Source: DATATV01 sp035551355
Lineage (GTDB): Bacteria > Actinomycetota > Actinomycetes > Mycobacteriales > Pseudonocardiaceae
Length of the DNA: 58,430 nt
Direction of reading: 5' to 3'
NCBI GenBank assembly: GCA_035551355.1
Contig: DASZNF010000050.1
Span: forward strand, 1-58,430
This document shows positions 16,622-25,530 of this stretch, one piece after another. Within the stretch, counting starts at the first letter, position 1, and each line of letters opens with the position of its first letter. The position numbers were made by a program, and so were the translations under genes. The notes under the pieces were generated by a model that saw nothing but the letters and a program-made list of their open reading frames with translations, was not told the origin of the DNA and did not search any database.

Positions 16622-19561
16622 TCAGCGCAGCAGGGTGGCCGCGGTCGGGTCCTCCAGCAGCGCGGCGAACAGGTGCCGGTCGGCCCACCGGTCGGCGACC
16701 CAGGCCAGCGCCCGGGCCAGCCCGTCGGGCGTGTCCTCGGCGTGCACGACCTCGCCGTCCGCGTCCGGCTCGACCCACCAGGAGACCCGGTGCGGGCCCA
16801 CCGTCAGCTCGTCGTGCACCACCACGGTGCCCTCGGGCGCCGGGCTGTCCAGCAGCTCGCAGGCCAGCCGCACCGCGCCCAGTTCGGCCCAGGCCACCGC
16901 GTCTCCGCCCGGGTCCGGCGCGTCGGTGATCAGCTCACTGGCCAGCGACACGTTCAGCAGCTCGGCCAGGTTGTCGTCCCCGTCCACCGCCGCGACGATC
17001 CGGTCCTCGCCGAACACGAACAGCCACGGCCGGTCCAGGATCACCGCGTCCTCGGCGGCCGCGGTCGCCCCGGTGAGCACCCGCACCCGCTCCGGCGGTT
17101 CCACGTCCTCGGCGGAGAACCGTTGCGTGGCAACGGCTTCAGCCAGCTCGGCATGCACCCGCACGGCCAGCCCGCCGGGGATCTCCCGGTCCGGATCGCC
17201 CAGCCGGTCCAGCAGATCGGTCGCGTCCGGCGCGTCGTCGGCGGCCAGTTCGGTGCGGACTCCCAGCAGCCGCAACAGATCCGCGTCCAGACCGAGCTCG
17301 GGCACCGGGTCGTACAGCCCGGTCAGCTCCTCGGCCCCGGCCAGCCGCCAGTCCACCGGGGGCCGGCCGTCCAGCACCGCGAACCGGCCCAGCCACCAGG
17401 CCGGATAGCCGCGCGGATCGGCCAGCGCCCGGCGCACGTCGGGATCGGCGGCCAGCAACCGGATCGCGGCCGGCCAGGCGTCGTCGTCGACCAGGTCCAG
17501 GTCGCGCACGCCGACCAGCGTCGCCGGCGGGTGCAGATCGCCCTCGATCCAGTCCCACCAGTCGGCCTCGTCGGCCAGCTCGTGGTCCGGCCCGGACGGA
17601 TCCTCCTGGCGCACAACGACAAACCCGCGCAACACCCCGACCGCGGCCAGCACCTCGGCCGGCCAGTCGGCGGCGAGGTCGGTGTCCAGGATGCCCAGCG
17701 GGCCGTCCGCCTCGAACACCTCCGCCGCCAAGACCTCGCGCAGTGGCGAGTCGGGCAGCACCAGTTCGTCGGCCCGGCGCGGTTCGCCAGTGTGACCGGG
17801 CAGTGCCAGCGCGCCCAGCCAGGGCAGCTCCCCGGCGTCGATCCGCGCGGCGTCGACGAGATTGAGCACGGCGGTGGCCAGTTCGATCGGATCGGCCCCG
17901 GCCCGGGCGTCGGCCAGACTGGCCTCGACCGCCTCGCGGATCGCCGGTGCGGCCAGCAGGTCCACCGCGTCGGCCGGGCGCGCGCCCAGCCGCTCCAGCA
18001 ACGGATGCACCGCGTCCGGGTGCGCGACCCGAAGGCCCACGATGTCCACTTCGGACAGTTGATCGGCCAGATGAGCCGAGGGCAGCAGCACATCCCTGGG
18101 CCCGAGCACGGTGCGGCCGTCCACCAGCGGCACCGGCAGCGCGCCGAACTCGCCGATGGCGTCCGGATCGGCCGCGGCCACCCGGTCCAGCGCGGCATAC
18201 AACCCGGCCCACCAACTCGGCTCCCGGCGCAGCCCGGCGACCGCCTCGACCAGATCCACCGGCCGCAGCCGACGGACCCCGAGAGTGGCCAGGGCGCGGG
18301 CGTGCACCGGCTCGGCCAGCCACCAGGCCAGCAGCCCATCCTGGGCCTGGGCCAAGGACTCGCCGAGGGCCTCGTCCGGCACGTCCAGCACCACGGCCCC
18401 GGCCGGCGAGCGGTCCCGGCCGTCCAGTTCCGTTGGCAGCCAAGCGTTCTCGGTCAACCCGGCGGTGATGGCATCACGCAACCGACCATCCACCTCGGAC
18501 AGCGGGAAGCCCGGCTCGGGCACCAGCGCGGTCCGCTGCCGCATCGGCAGACTCCGCACCAACTCGACGAACTCGCGCCCGGCCGCAGCCAGCACCGAGT
18601 CGGAAGCCTTACCCGGCAACAACCTCCGCCGCGTCGACTCCACCGGCAGGGTGGCGAACAACCGGGCGGGCAGGGAAAGCCGTTCGTCGGTGGGGGTGGG
18701 CGCGCAGAGCACCTCGTGGTCGGGCAACGAGGTCGGCGCGCCGTCGGCGTCGAGCGGAATCGCCCAGCACACCGACCACTCCGGCCGCTCCCGCGCCTCG
18801 ACCCCGAGCTCGTCCACCTCCGCGCCGCTCAGCCGGCCGCTGGAGCGCCGGGTCAGCCACTCGGTCGCACCGTCCGGCCCGCGCAGCGTGACCCGCCCAT
18901 CCGCCTCGTCGCCGCGGCTCCACTCCCGCTGCCCGACCGAGATCGACCGCAGTCCGGGCAGGGCCAGCAACAGATCGGCCGCCTGGCCGGTGAGATCGGC
19001 GAGCAGCAGATCCTGGTCGATGTCCGCGCGCAGCGGCAGCCGCACCTCGGTGTCAAAGCCTTGCGGGACCGGCGGTTCGGCGTCGTCGACCGGCCAGATG
19101 AGGCGCAGCACCGGTACCTCGGGCCGGGTCTCGCCCGGCACCTCGGCCCGGGTCCGCTCGGCCGAGAACGCGACACCGCCGGAGGTCGACACGACGCGCG
19201 GCGCGTCGGTGACCGCGAGCACGGCCGCGAACCCGACCCCGAACCGGCCGACCTGATCGCCCGCTCGCTTGGCCGAGGCGCGCAACGACGCCAGCCCCGC
19301 GACACCGGACGCGTCCAATGGCGCGCCGGTGTTGGCCGCGCGGAGCTCATTGTCCACAAGGGATATCTTCAGGCGGCCGGGCTGTTGCGCGAGAATCGCC
19401 GCGTCGGCGGCGTTCTGCGCGAGCTCGACCAGGAGGCGGTCGCGGTAACCGCCGAGCTTCAGGTCCTCCTCGGTGTTCGCGTCCTCCCGAAAGCGAGTCG
19501 GCGACTCCCGCCAGGCGACCAGCACCGACTCCCGCAGGCTGGCCGTGCCGAACGGATCCAT
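16622..19561 (-). CDS. GHKL-ATPase, Hsp90/sacsin-like large protein
   Basis: 979 residues. The N-terminal 200 or so carry a Bergerat ATP fold: N-box ELAQNAADAA (Glu46, Asn50), DNELRAANTG at 70-79 as the Asp/Gly box, and GRFGVGFAAVL (105-115) as the glycine lid. It is like the sacsin repeat and Hsp90 N-domains. The remaining 750 residues are Asp/Glu/Leu/Ala-rich without motifs I recognise, and no Hsp90 middle domain is evident. The ATG lies five bases after the DUF3027 stop, so the pair is an operon. Annotators often call this family a molecular chaperone, but I know of no experiment; a chaperone-like or DNA-transaction role is inference. Confidence 0.75.
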   Translation of the reverse strand: MDPFGTASLRESVLVAWRESPTRFREDANTEEDLKLGGYRDRLLVELAQNAADAAILAQQPGRLKISLVDNELRAANTGAPLDASGVAGLASLRASAKRAGDQVGRFGVGFAAVLAVTDAPRVVSTSGGVAFSAERTRAEVPGETRPEVPVLRLIWPVDDAEPPVPQGFDTEVRLPLRADIDQDLLLADLTGQAADLLLALPGLRSISVGQREWSRGDEADGRVTLRGPDGATEWLTRRSSGRLSGAEVDELGVEARERPEWSVCWAIPLDADGAPTSLPDHEVLCAPTPTDERLSLPARLFATLPVESTRRRLLPGKASDSVLAAAGREFVELVRSLPMRQRTALVPEPGFPLSEVDGRLRDAITAGLTENAWLPTELDGRDRSPAGAVVLDVPDEALGESLAQAQDGLLAWWLAEPVHARALATLGVRRLRPVDLVEAVAGLRREPSWWAGLYAALDRVAAADPDAIGEFGALPVPLVDGRTVLGPRDVLLPSAHLADQLSEVDIVGLRVAHPDAVHPLLERLGARPADAVDLLAAPAIREAVEASLADARAGADPIELATAVLNLVDAARIDAGELPWLGALALPGHTGEPRRADELVLPDSPLREVLAAEVFEADGPLGILDTDLAADWPAEVLAAVGVLRGFVVVRQEDPSGPDHELADEADWWDWIEGDLHPPATLVGVRDLDLVDDDAWPAAIRLLAADPDVRRALADPRGYPAWWLGRFAVLDGRPPVDWRLAGAEELTGLYDPVPELGLDADLLRLLGVRTELAADDAPDATDLLDRLGDPDREIPGGLAVRVHAELAEAVATQRFSAEDVEPPERVRVLTGATAAAEDAVILDRPWLFVFGEDRIVAAVDGDDNLAELLNVSLASELITDAPDPGGDAVAWAELGAVRLACELLDSPAPEGTVVVHDELTVGPHRVSWWVEPDADGEVVHAEDTPDGLARALAWVADRWADRHLFAALLEDPTAATLLR

Positions 19562-19566
19562 GTCGT

Positions 19567-21492
19567 TCAGAACCGGTCCTCCGAAGGGCCATCGTCATGC
19601 GCGGATGTCTCGGGCGCGGATGTCTCGGGCGCGGACGCCTCGCTGTCCGGGGTTTCGCCGTCCGGGGTTTCGCCGGAAGCGACGGACTCGCTGGTCGCCC
19701 GCTCTCCGGCCGGTGCCGGGGTTTCGGCGGGTTGGGCCGCAAACGCTTGCCAGCTGGGGGTTTGCGGCTCGGCGGCCTGCTCCGGCTCCGGCGCGGCCGA
19801 CTCCGGCCCGGGGTCGGGCTCGACGGTGGCCTCGGGCTCCGGCGCGGCCGCCTCGGCCTCGGGCTCCGGCTCCGGCGCGGCCGCCTTGGACTCGGACTCG
19901 TGCCGGGCCTCTGCCTCGGGGTCGACGGTGGCCGCTTCGGGCGCGGGAGCGGCCTCGCGCTGCCCGGTGGGCTCCGGCTCCGCGACAGCGGCCTCGGGCT
20001 CGTCCACGGCGGCCGTGGTGGCCGGGACGAGCGGCTCGGCGGTGGCTTCCAGCGCGGGTGCGGGTCGCACTTCCGCTTCCGGGCTCGGCTGCGGGGCGGA
20101 GGCCTGCAGCGCCGAGTCCTCCGGTGCAGCGGCCTCGGGTTGGTCCGCGTCCGTTTCGGCCGGGGTGTCCGGCGCGGTGGCCCGCTCGGCGGCTTCCGGC
20201 GCGGGACTCGGTTGCGGCGCGGAGGCTTGCCAGGCAGCGCTCTGCGGCTCGGCGGCCACCGGCTCCACTGAATCCGCCGCGGACTCCGGTGCCCGGACGG
20301 CTTGCGCGATCGGGGCCGCGGTGACTTCCGGCTCGGTGACTTCCGGCTCGGTGGCCGTCGGCGCGTTCGGCGCGGTCGCTTCGGCGGATTCCGGTTGCGC
20401 GGTTTCGGCTTCGGGCGTCTCGGCTTCGGATGTCTCGGGTTCGGACGTCTCAGCTTCGGACGTCTCGGGTTCGGCAACGGTGCCGGGCTCGGCGAGCGCA
20501 CCGGTTCCGGCCGCCGCGGCGGGCTCCACGACCTCGCCCGTCGTATCGGGCCGGGCAACCGTGTCGGCCTCGCCCGTCGTATCGGCCTCGCCCGTCGCGT
20601 CGGGCCTCGCCGCGTCGGCTTCGGCCCCAGGCTCGGTGGCCACCTCGCCTGTGGTCGCCGCGGCAACGGCCTCGTCGGCGGGCCGGGCCGGTTCCGGGAC
20701 CACCGGCTCGATGTCCATCTCGGTGTCGTCGTAGACCAGGTCGGCCACCGGCACCGGCGAGCCCTGGGAGACATCGACCTCGGAGTGGGCGCCGCAGCCG
20801 TAGCCAACGTGCACGACCCGACCGTCCGCGGGCGCGATCTCGTTGGCGCACACGCCGAACGCGGCCCGCATGGAACCGGCCAGCGGCAGGTAGAAACCGC
20901 ATGTCCCACAGTGGTCGGGCGCGCTCTTGGCCATGTCGCTGTGCGGGCCGAAGTCACCCTCCTGCCAGCGCTGGGCCGACTCCAGCCGACCCAGCCGGGA
21001 CAGCACGTGCACCCGGCCCAGGCCGATCTCGGTCGCCACCTCCTCGACCGCGGGGTCGTCGGAGTAGACGTACGCGGGCACCAGCCGCGGGTCGTCCTGC
21101 TGGGGCGGCATCAGGTCGCCGACGCCCAGGTCACCGGCCCGGACCCGCTCCTGCCACGGCACCCATGCGGGCGCCACCATGGCCTGCGGGCCGGGCAGCA
21201 GCACGACCTCACTGACGGTAGCTGAGGTCTCACCCCCGGCGTTCGCGACGGTCACCGCCCAACGCCAGCCGCGGTAACCAGGCAGGTTCGTGTCGAACAG
21301 GTGCGTCACCGCATCCTGGGACGGCTCGGGCTGCACGCCGACGTGCTCGCCGACGTGCTCCTCCCCGGCCTCCTCGGCGGCCGCTTGCCTGGCCAGCTCG
21401 TCGGCAGCCACCAACTCCGGGTCCAGCCGCTGCTCAGCGGGCTGCTCCGGGCCGGTCGAACCGGGAAAAAGGCTGTTGGCGGAGGGCGTCAC
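19567..21492 (-). CDS. DUF3027 protein with long acidic low-complexity tail
   Basis: 641 residues from a GTG start. Residues 60-260 form the DUF3027 core, including a probable zinc site: Cys195 and Cys198 (HCGTCGF), Cys215, Cys233 and His236. From about residue 265 to the end (376 residues) the sequence is almost only Ala, Glu, Pro, Thr, Asp and Ser. It has repeated ETSEAET-like units, three TGEAD-like units and three related copies of a Trp/Leu-Gln-Ala motif (AWQASAPQPSP, LQASAPQPSP, SWQAFAAQP). The tail is surely disordered. It is the first gene of an operon with the GHKL ATPase and is divergent from an MFS gene. Function unknown; its mycobacterial counterpart is Rv0877 (recalled). Confidence 0.75.
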   Translation of the reverse strand: MTPSANSLFPGSTGPEQPAEQRLDPELVAADELARQAAAEEAGEEHVGEHVGVQPEPSQDAVTHLFDTNLPGYRGWRWAVTVANAGGETSATVSEVVLLPGPQAMVAPAWVPWQERVRAGDLGVGDLMPPQQDDPRLVPAYVYSDDPAVEEVATEIGLGRVHVLSRLGRLESAQRWQEGDFGPHSDMAKSAPDHCGTCGFYLPLAGSMRAAFGVCANEIAPADGRVVHVGYGCGAHSEVDVSQGSPVPVADLVYDDTEMDIEPVVPEPARPADEAVAAATTGEVATEPGAEADAARPDATGEADTTGEADTVARPDTTGEVVEPAAAAGTGALAEPGTVAEPETSEAETSEPETSEAETPEAETAQPESAEATAPNAPTATEPEVTEPEVTAAPIAQAVRAPESAADSVEPVAAEPQSAAWQASAPQPSPAPEAAERATAPDTPAETDADQPEAAAPEDSALQASAPQPSPEAEVRPAPALEATAEPLVPATTAAVDEPEAAVAEPEPTGQREAAPAPEAATVDPEAEARHESESKAAAPEPEPEAEAAAPEPEATVEPDPGPESAAPEPEQAAEPQTPSWQAFAAQPAETPAPAGERATSESVASGETPDGETPDSEASAPETSAPETSAHDDGPSEDRF

Positions 21493-21637
21493 GGCCTAGA
21501 TTGTGCCGCAGCCGGATTAAGCCATTTCACTCCGGCCAGACGCTTACCCTGCGTGAGTTCGGCCTACCGTATGAATCCGGTCGTGTGACGAGACGAGCCA
21601 GCGAAATCGCGCACCGCACCCGCGCCCGTGCGGCAAG

Positions 21638-23584
21638 ATGGAACCCGTGATCCGTAGCGGTTCGGCCGACCCTCCCGACGACGCCCGATCTGGGCGTGCC
21701 GGGTGGAGCGCCGGTGGCCGCAAACGGGTCACGCCGCCCGCGCCCTCCTGGCGAGCCGCGCCGGACCAGGCGCAGAACCAGCCCCAGAATCCCCCGTCCG
21801 GGCCTGAGCAGCGGCCGCGAGCCCCCCACAACGGGCAGCCGCCCGTACCACCCCAGCAACGGCCGCAACCGCGCCCGGCGCCGCCGTGGCGTTCGGAGCA
21901 GGAGTGGCGGTCCGAACCACACCGGGCCGAACAGCACCGGGCCGAACAGCGCAGCTCCGAGCAGCCGACCCAGCGCGCCCGCCCGTACGAGACCTACGAC
22001 CCGGACGGGCAGCCGCCGAACGAGAACCCGCGCAACCGCAACAGCGGCCCTCAGGCGGCCGAGCGGACCACGGCCAACCGGTTCACCGGGCCGCCGCCGC
22101 GGCGGGAGCACGGGCCTGGCCCGGACGCGCCGCCGCGGGAACCGGGCAGCGATCCGCGCGTCCCGAAGAAGATCACCGTCACCCGGGTCGTCGGCTACCG
22201 CGGTCGGCAGATCGGCCAGCAGGCGGTCAACGCGTTCAAACGGGCCGCGCACGCCGACGGGGCCCACGAGTCGGGCCTGTCCGCGCTGACCTACGCGGTG
22301 ATGATCAACTACGCCTCGTCGGCGACCATGGCCGTCGGGCTGGCCAACACCCTGTTCTTCTCCGCCGCCACCGCGGAGAGCCGCACCAAGGTCGCGCTCT
22401 ACCTGCTCATCACGGTCGCGCCGTTCGCGCTGATCGCGCCGGTCATCGGGCCCGCCCTGGACCGGGTGCAGCGCGGGCGGCGGCTGGCGCTGGCCATCTC
22501 CTGCGTCGGGCAGGGCCTGCTGTCGGTCGTGATGGCGCTGCACTTCAACGACTGGCTGCTCTACCCGGCCGCACTGGGCACCATGGTGCTGTCCAAGTCC
22601 TTCGACGTGCTCAAGGCCGCGGTCACCCCGCGCGTGCTGCCCTCGAGCAGCACGCTGTCCAAGACCAACGCCCGGCTGACCGTGTTCGGCCTGGCCGCGG
22701 GCGCGGTGTTCGGCGCGTTCGGCTCCGGCGCGGCCAAGCTGTTCGGCTCGCCCGGCGCACTCTGGTTCACCGCCGTGCTGTGCATCGCCGACGCCGTGCT
22801 GTGCCTGCGCATCCCGGCCTGGGTCGAGGTGACCGAGGGCGAGGTGCCCGCGTCGCTTCGGGCCGAACCGAACAAACCCAAACGGCAGCCCATGGGCCGG
22901 CACGTAGTGGTCGGCCTGTGGGGCAACGGCACCATCCGGCTGCTCACCGGCTTCCTGATGCTGTTCCCGGCGTTCGTGATCAAGACGCTGACCGAGCACT
23001 CCCCCGGCCGCCAGCTGGTGCTGCTCGGGCTGGTCGGGGCCGCGGCCGGGCTGGGCAGCTTCGCGGGCAACGCCATCGGCGCGCGCCTGCACTTCGGCAA
23101 ACCCGATCAGGTGATCGTCGGCTGTCTGAGCGCCGCACTGGCCGGCGCCGTGCTGGCCGCGATCATGCCGGGCATCGGCACCGCGGCCGTCGCCGCGCTG
23201 ATCGCCGCCACCGCCAGCGGCCTGGCCAAGATCAGCCTGGACGCCACCATCCAGAACGACCTGCCGGAGGCCTCCCGGGCCTCCGCGTTCGGCCGCTCGG
23301 AAACCATCCTGCAGTTGTCCTGGGTGTTCGGTGGCGCGCTGGGTGTGTTGCTGCCCACCAATTTCCTGCTCGGCTTCGCGGTCACCGCCGCGCTGATCGC
23401 GGTCGGTCTGGCCCAGACGGTGCTGACCCGGCGCGGACAGACCATGATCCCGAAGGTGTTCGGCACCGGCCGGCGCCCGTGGCGGGCCGCACCGGTGGGC
23501 GAGCCCCGCCCCTCGCCGGCCGAGGCCGGCACCAAGCCGGCCACCCGGGTGATGCCGACCGAACACCTGAATCACCCGGGCTGA
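21638..23584 (+). CDS. MFS transporter with long Pro/Arg/Gln-rich N-terminal extension
   Basis: 648 residues. The first ~170 are low-complexity (Pro, Arg, Gln, Asn) and must lie in the cytoplasm. Twelve-helix MFS membrane domain from about residue 215 (ALTYAVMINYASSATM) to 610. It resembles the conserved actinobacterial MFS protein Rv0876c (recalled). Substrate unknown. ATG at 21638 is chosen; a GTG four codons later would change little. Divergent from the DUF3027 gene with 145 bases between; 20 bases upstream of the lipoprotein gene on the same strand. Confidence 0.8.
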   Translation: MEPVIRSGSADPPDDARSGRAGWSAGGRKRVTPPAPSWRAAPDQAQNQPQNPPSGPEQRPRAPHNGQPPVPPQQRPQPRPAPPWRSEQEWRSEPHRAEQHRAEQRSSEQPTQRARPYETYDPDGQPPNENPRNRNSGPQAAERTTANRFTGPPPRREHGPGPDAPPREPGSDPRVPKKITVTRVVGYRGRQIGQQAVNAFKRAAHADGAHESGLSALTYAVMINYASSATMAVGLANTLFFSAATAESRTKVALYLLITVAPFALIAPVIGPALDRVQRGRRLALAISCVGQGLLSVVMALHFNDWLLYPAALGTMVLSKSFDVLKAAVTPRVLPSSSTLSKTNARLTVFGLAAGAVFGAFGSGAAKLFGSPGALWFTAVLCIADAVLCLRIPAWVEVTEGEVPASLRAEPNKPKRQPMGRHVVVGLWGNGTIRLLTGFLMLFPAFVIKTLTEHSPGRQLVLLGLVGAAAGLGSFAGNAIGARLHFGKPDQVIVGCLSAALAGAVLAAIMPGIGTAAVAALIAATASGLAKISLDATIQNDLPEASRASAFGRSETILQLSWVFGGALGVLLPTNFLLGFAVTAALIAVGLAQTVLTRRGQTMIPKVFGTGRRPWRAAPVGEPRPSPAEAGTKPATRVMPTEHLNHPG

Positions 23585-23604
23585 CCGGCGCGTAGGGTTT
23601 GCCC

Positions 23605-24078
23605 GTGCGTCGTATCGCCCTCATGCTGCTCGGACTCGTCGCCATCGCCGGCTCGGTCGTGGCCTGCAGCAAGCCGGAGCCGTCGGTCAGTTTCTTCTCC
23701 GCCGGGCACTCCATCAACACGCTGCCCATCCAGTACTGCAACGCCGCGGTGACCGCCTGCTACACCGCCGACGGCCAGGCGGCGACGCTGCGCGTGCCCG
23801 CGGGCAAGCCGCTGCAGATCTCGGTGCCCAGCGATGTGGCCGACGCGGTCTGGGTGGTGGTGTTCAAGTACAAGGACGGCAACGGCGCGGTGCAGCAGGA
23901 CCGCAGCCCGGTGTTCCCGTCGTCCAGCCAGTTCGCCTACACGCTGACCATGCCCACCCCGTCCGACCAGCTGGTGCTGGCCCAGGTGCAGGAGATCGGC
24001 GCGGTCACCATGGCGCCCAGCGACACCGCGCCCAGCTACCAGGCCGTGAAGGTCTGGGCGCTGAGCGCGACGGGCTGA
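23605..24078 (+). CDS. DUF2771-type lipoprotein
   Basis: 157 residues. A signal peptide with basic start VRRIA, a hydrophobic core and a lipobox-like GSVVAC puts the lipid-carrying Cys at residue 21. The mature part holds a Cys pair (YCNAAVTAC) and beta-rich sequence, so it is an outer-face membrane-anchored protein. GTG at 23605 is preferred over TTG 23599. It follows the MFS gene by 20 bases in a likely operon and mirrors Rv0875c next to Rv0876c (recalled). Function unknown. Confidence 0.75.
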   Translation: MRRIALMLLGLVAIAGSVVACSKPEPSVSFFSAGHSINTLPIQYCNAAVTACYTADGQAATLRVPAGKPLQISVPSDVADAVWVVVFKYKDGNGAVQQDRSPVFPSSSQFAYTLTMPTPSDQLVLAQVQEIGAVTMAPSDTAPSYQAVKVWALSATG

Positions 24079-24095
24079 GTCCGCGGGCGCGCGGG

Positions 24096-24491
24096 TTACG
24101 GGTCGAGTTCCTTGGCGACCGCGCGCACCACGTCGGCGATCCGCTTGATGTTCTTGCGGTCCGGGTAGCGACCCCGCCGCAGATCGGGCTGGACCTTGGC
24201 CTCCAGCAGCTTGATCATGTCCTCGATCAGGCCGTGCAGTTCCTCGGCCGGGCGGCGGCGCGCCTCGGCCACCGATGGCGGCGGGTCGAGCAGTTTCACC
24301 GACAGCGCCTGCGGGCCGCGCCGGCCCTCGGCCATGCCGAACTCGATGCGCTGCCCGGCCTTCAAGGTCTGCACACCCGGGGGCAGTGCCGAGGCACGGA
24401 CGTACACGTCCTCGCCACCCTCCTGGGTGACGAAGCCGAAGCCCTTGTCCGAGTCGTACCACTTGATCCTGCCGGTTGGCACCGCGCTCAC
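24096..24491 (-). CDS. cspB: Cold-shock-domain protein with C-terminal extension
   Basis: 131 residues: an RNA/DNA-binding cold-shock domain at about 5-70, then an Arg/Glu-rich helical tail ending KRIADVVRAVAKELDP. RNP1 is KGFGFVT. RNP2 reads DVYVRAS where classic CspA proteins have VFVHFS, so one aromatic and the His differ. The GTG at 24491 is chosen because GAGGAAAG lies about eight bases upstream; an ATG at 24515 is in frame. The long version matches Rv0871 cspB of mycobacteria (about 135 residues, recalled). Likely role: RNA chaperone. Convergent with the lipoprotein gene. Confidence 0.88.
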   Translation of the reverse strand: MSAVPTGRIKWYDSDKGFGFVTQEGGEDVYVRASALPPGVQTLKAGQRIEFGMAEGRRGPQALSVKLLDPPPSVAEARRRPAEELHGLIEDMIKLLEAKVQPDLRRGRYPDRKNIKRIADVVRAVAKELDP

Positions 24492-24667
24492 CGTTCTTTC
24501 CTCGACGCCTGTCATCGTGCTGCCATCCCACCGGCACCCCCGGCACGACGAACGCGCCCCAGGCGTACCCGAGACGCGTACCGCCCAGCGTAGCGAAATC
24601 CAGGTCACAAAAGCACCCGACTACAACCGATAACCACGGAACGGACCAGTCGACTACGCTGATTCAC

Positions 24668-24895
24668 ATGACCTCCGCGACCCGCTCGTCGAAGCTCGTG
24701 GCCGTGGCTGTCGCGATCTTCGTCCTCGGCCTGATCGCGGTCGCCTCGGTCTTCGTGCTCTATGTCACTGGCGCACACGACCTGCCGCTGTGGCTGAACA
24801 CCTCGGCCGGCGTGCTGGTGCCGATGGGCCTGGCGCTGGCGTTGATCGGCCTGGTGCGGGAGGCCCGGCAGGGCAGCCGCCAGGCCCGCTCCTGA
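24668..24895 (+). CDS. Small two-helix membrane protein
   Basis: 75 residues: a basic N-terminus, membrane helix VAVAVAIFVLGLIAVASVFV, a short loop with HDLPLWLNTSAG, a second helix and an Arg-rich tail. The ATG at 24668 has no strong ribosome binding site and may be leaderless. It is divergent from cspB and convergent with the HAD gene. No family recognised. Confidence 0.6.
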   Translation: MTSATRSSKLVAVAVAIFVLGLIAVASVFVLYVTGAHDLPLWLNTSAGVLVPMGLALALIGLVREARQGSRQARS

Positions 24896-24911
24896 CTCAC
24901 CCCGCTGCGGG

Positions 24912-25529
24912 TTAGCGCGCGGAAACCGTGAGCCAGTCGGCGAATCCGGTCAGATCGGCCAGCACGAACTCGGCCCCCGCGGCGCGCAGTTCCGCTTCGG
25001 TGCACGGTCCGGTGGCCACCCCGACCGCGATCGCGCCGGCCGCCCGCGCGCCGTGCATGTCCCCGACGTGATCGCCGACATAGATCTCGGCGTCGTGTTC
25101 GCGCAGCGCGATCGCCTTGCCCTCGGCCCACAGTCCGCCGACCAGATCGTCCACCTCCCAGCCGAAGGCGCGCAGGTGCTTGGCCGCGTTGGGCTGGTGT
25201 TTGCCGGTCACCACGACGATCCGGGCGCCCCGGGCACGCACCGCGGCCAGCGCCTCGCGCGCGCCCGGCATCGGCACGGTGGTCGGCAACACGATCGCCG
25301 GGTACAGCGCACGGTAGCGGTCGGCCAGGGCCGGGATGGCCGCCTCGGGCGCCCCCGCGCCACGCAGCAGCACCTCCACCGGCGGGCCCAGGTTGGCGGC
25401 GAAGAACGCGGCGTCCAGCGGCACGCCGGTCTCCTCGGAGAGCTGGTCGATCAGCGCGATCATGCCCGGCCGGGCGTCGATCAGAGTCAGATCCAGGTCG
25501 AATCCCACGGTCCTCGGCACCCGAGCCAC
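24912..25529 (-). CDS. HAD-superfamily phosphatase (phosphoglycolate phosphatase-like)
   Basis: 205 residues. Motif I is FDLDLTLID (nucleophile Asp11, acid-base Asp13), motif II is in VVVTGKH, motif IV is YVGDHVGD. A helical cap lies between motifs I and II, as in the Gph subgroup. It is a cytoplasmic Mg-dependent phosphatase of unknown substrate. The GTG start lies one base after the stop of the CGNR gene, so the two are in one operon. Confidence 0.82.
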   Translation of the reverse strand: MARVPRTVGFDLDLTLIDARPGMIALIDQLSEETGVPLDAAFFAANLGPPVEVLLRGAGAPEAAIPALADRYRALYPAIVLPTTVPMPGAREALAAVRARGARIVVVTGKHQPNAAKHLRAFGWEVDDLVGGLWAEGKAIALREHDAEIYVGDHVGDMHGARAAGAIAVGVATGPCTEAELRAAGAEFVLADLTGFADWLTVSAR

Positions 25530-25530
25530 C

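Noticed and set aside
19600..20700. Repetitive DNA that might be a minisatellite or CRISPR-like array
   Set aside because: The repeats keep the reading frame of the DUF3027 tail and have no fixed unit or spacer; they are protein low-complexity sequence.
16673..20734. A 1353-codon open frame on the plus strand across the GHKL and DUF3027 genes
   Set aside because: It is antisense to two well-supported genes; its His/Arg/Gln/Gly-rich product is the usual shadow of high-GC coding on the opposite strand.
24096..24895. cspB and the small membrane protein as a toxin-antitoxin pair
   Set aside because: They are divergent, not an operon, and cspB is a conserved housekeeping gene.
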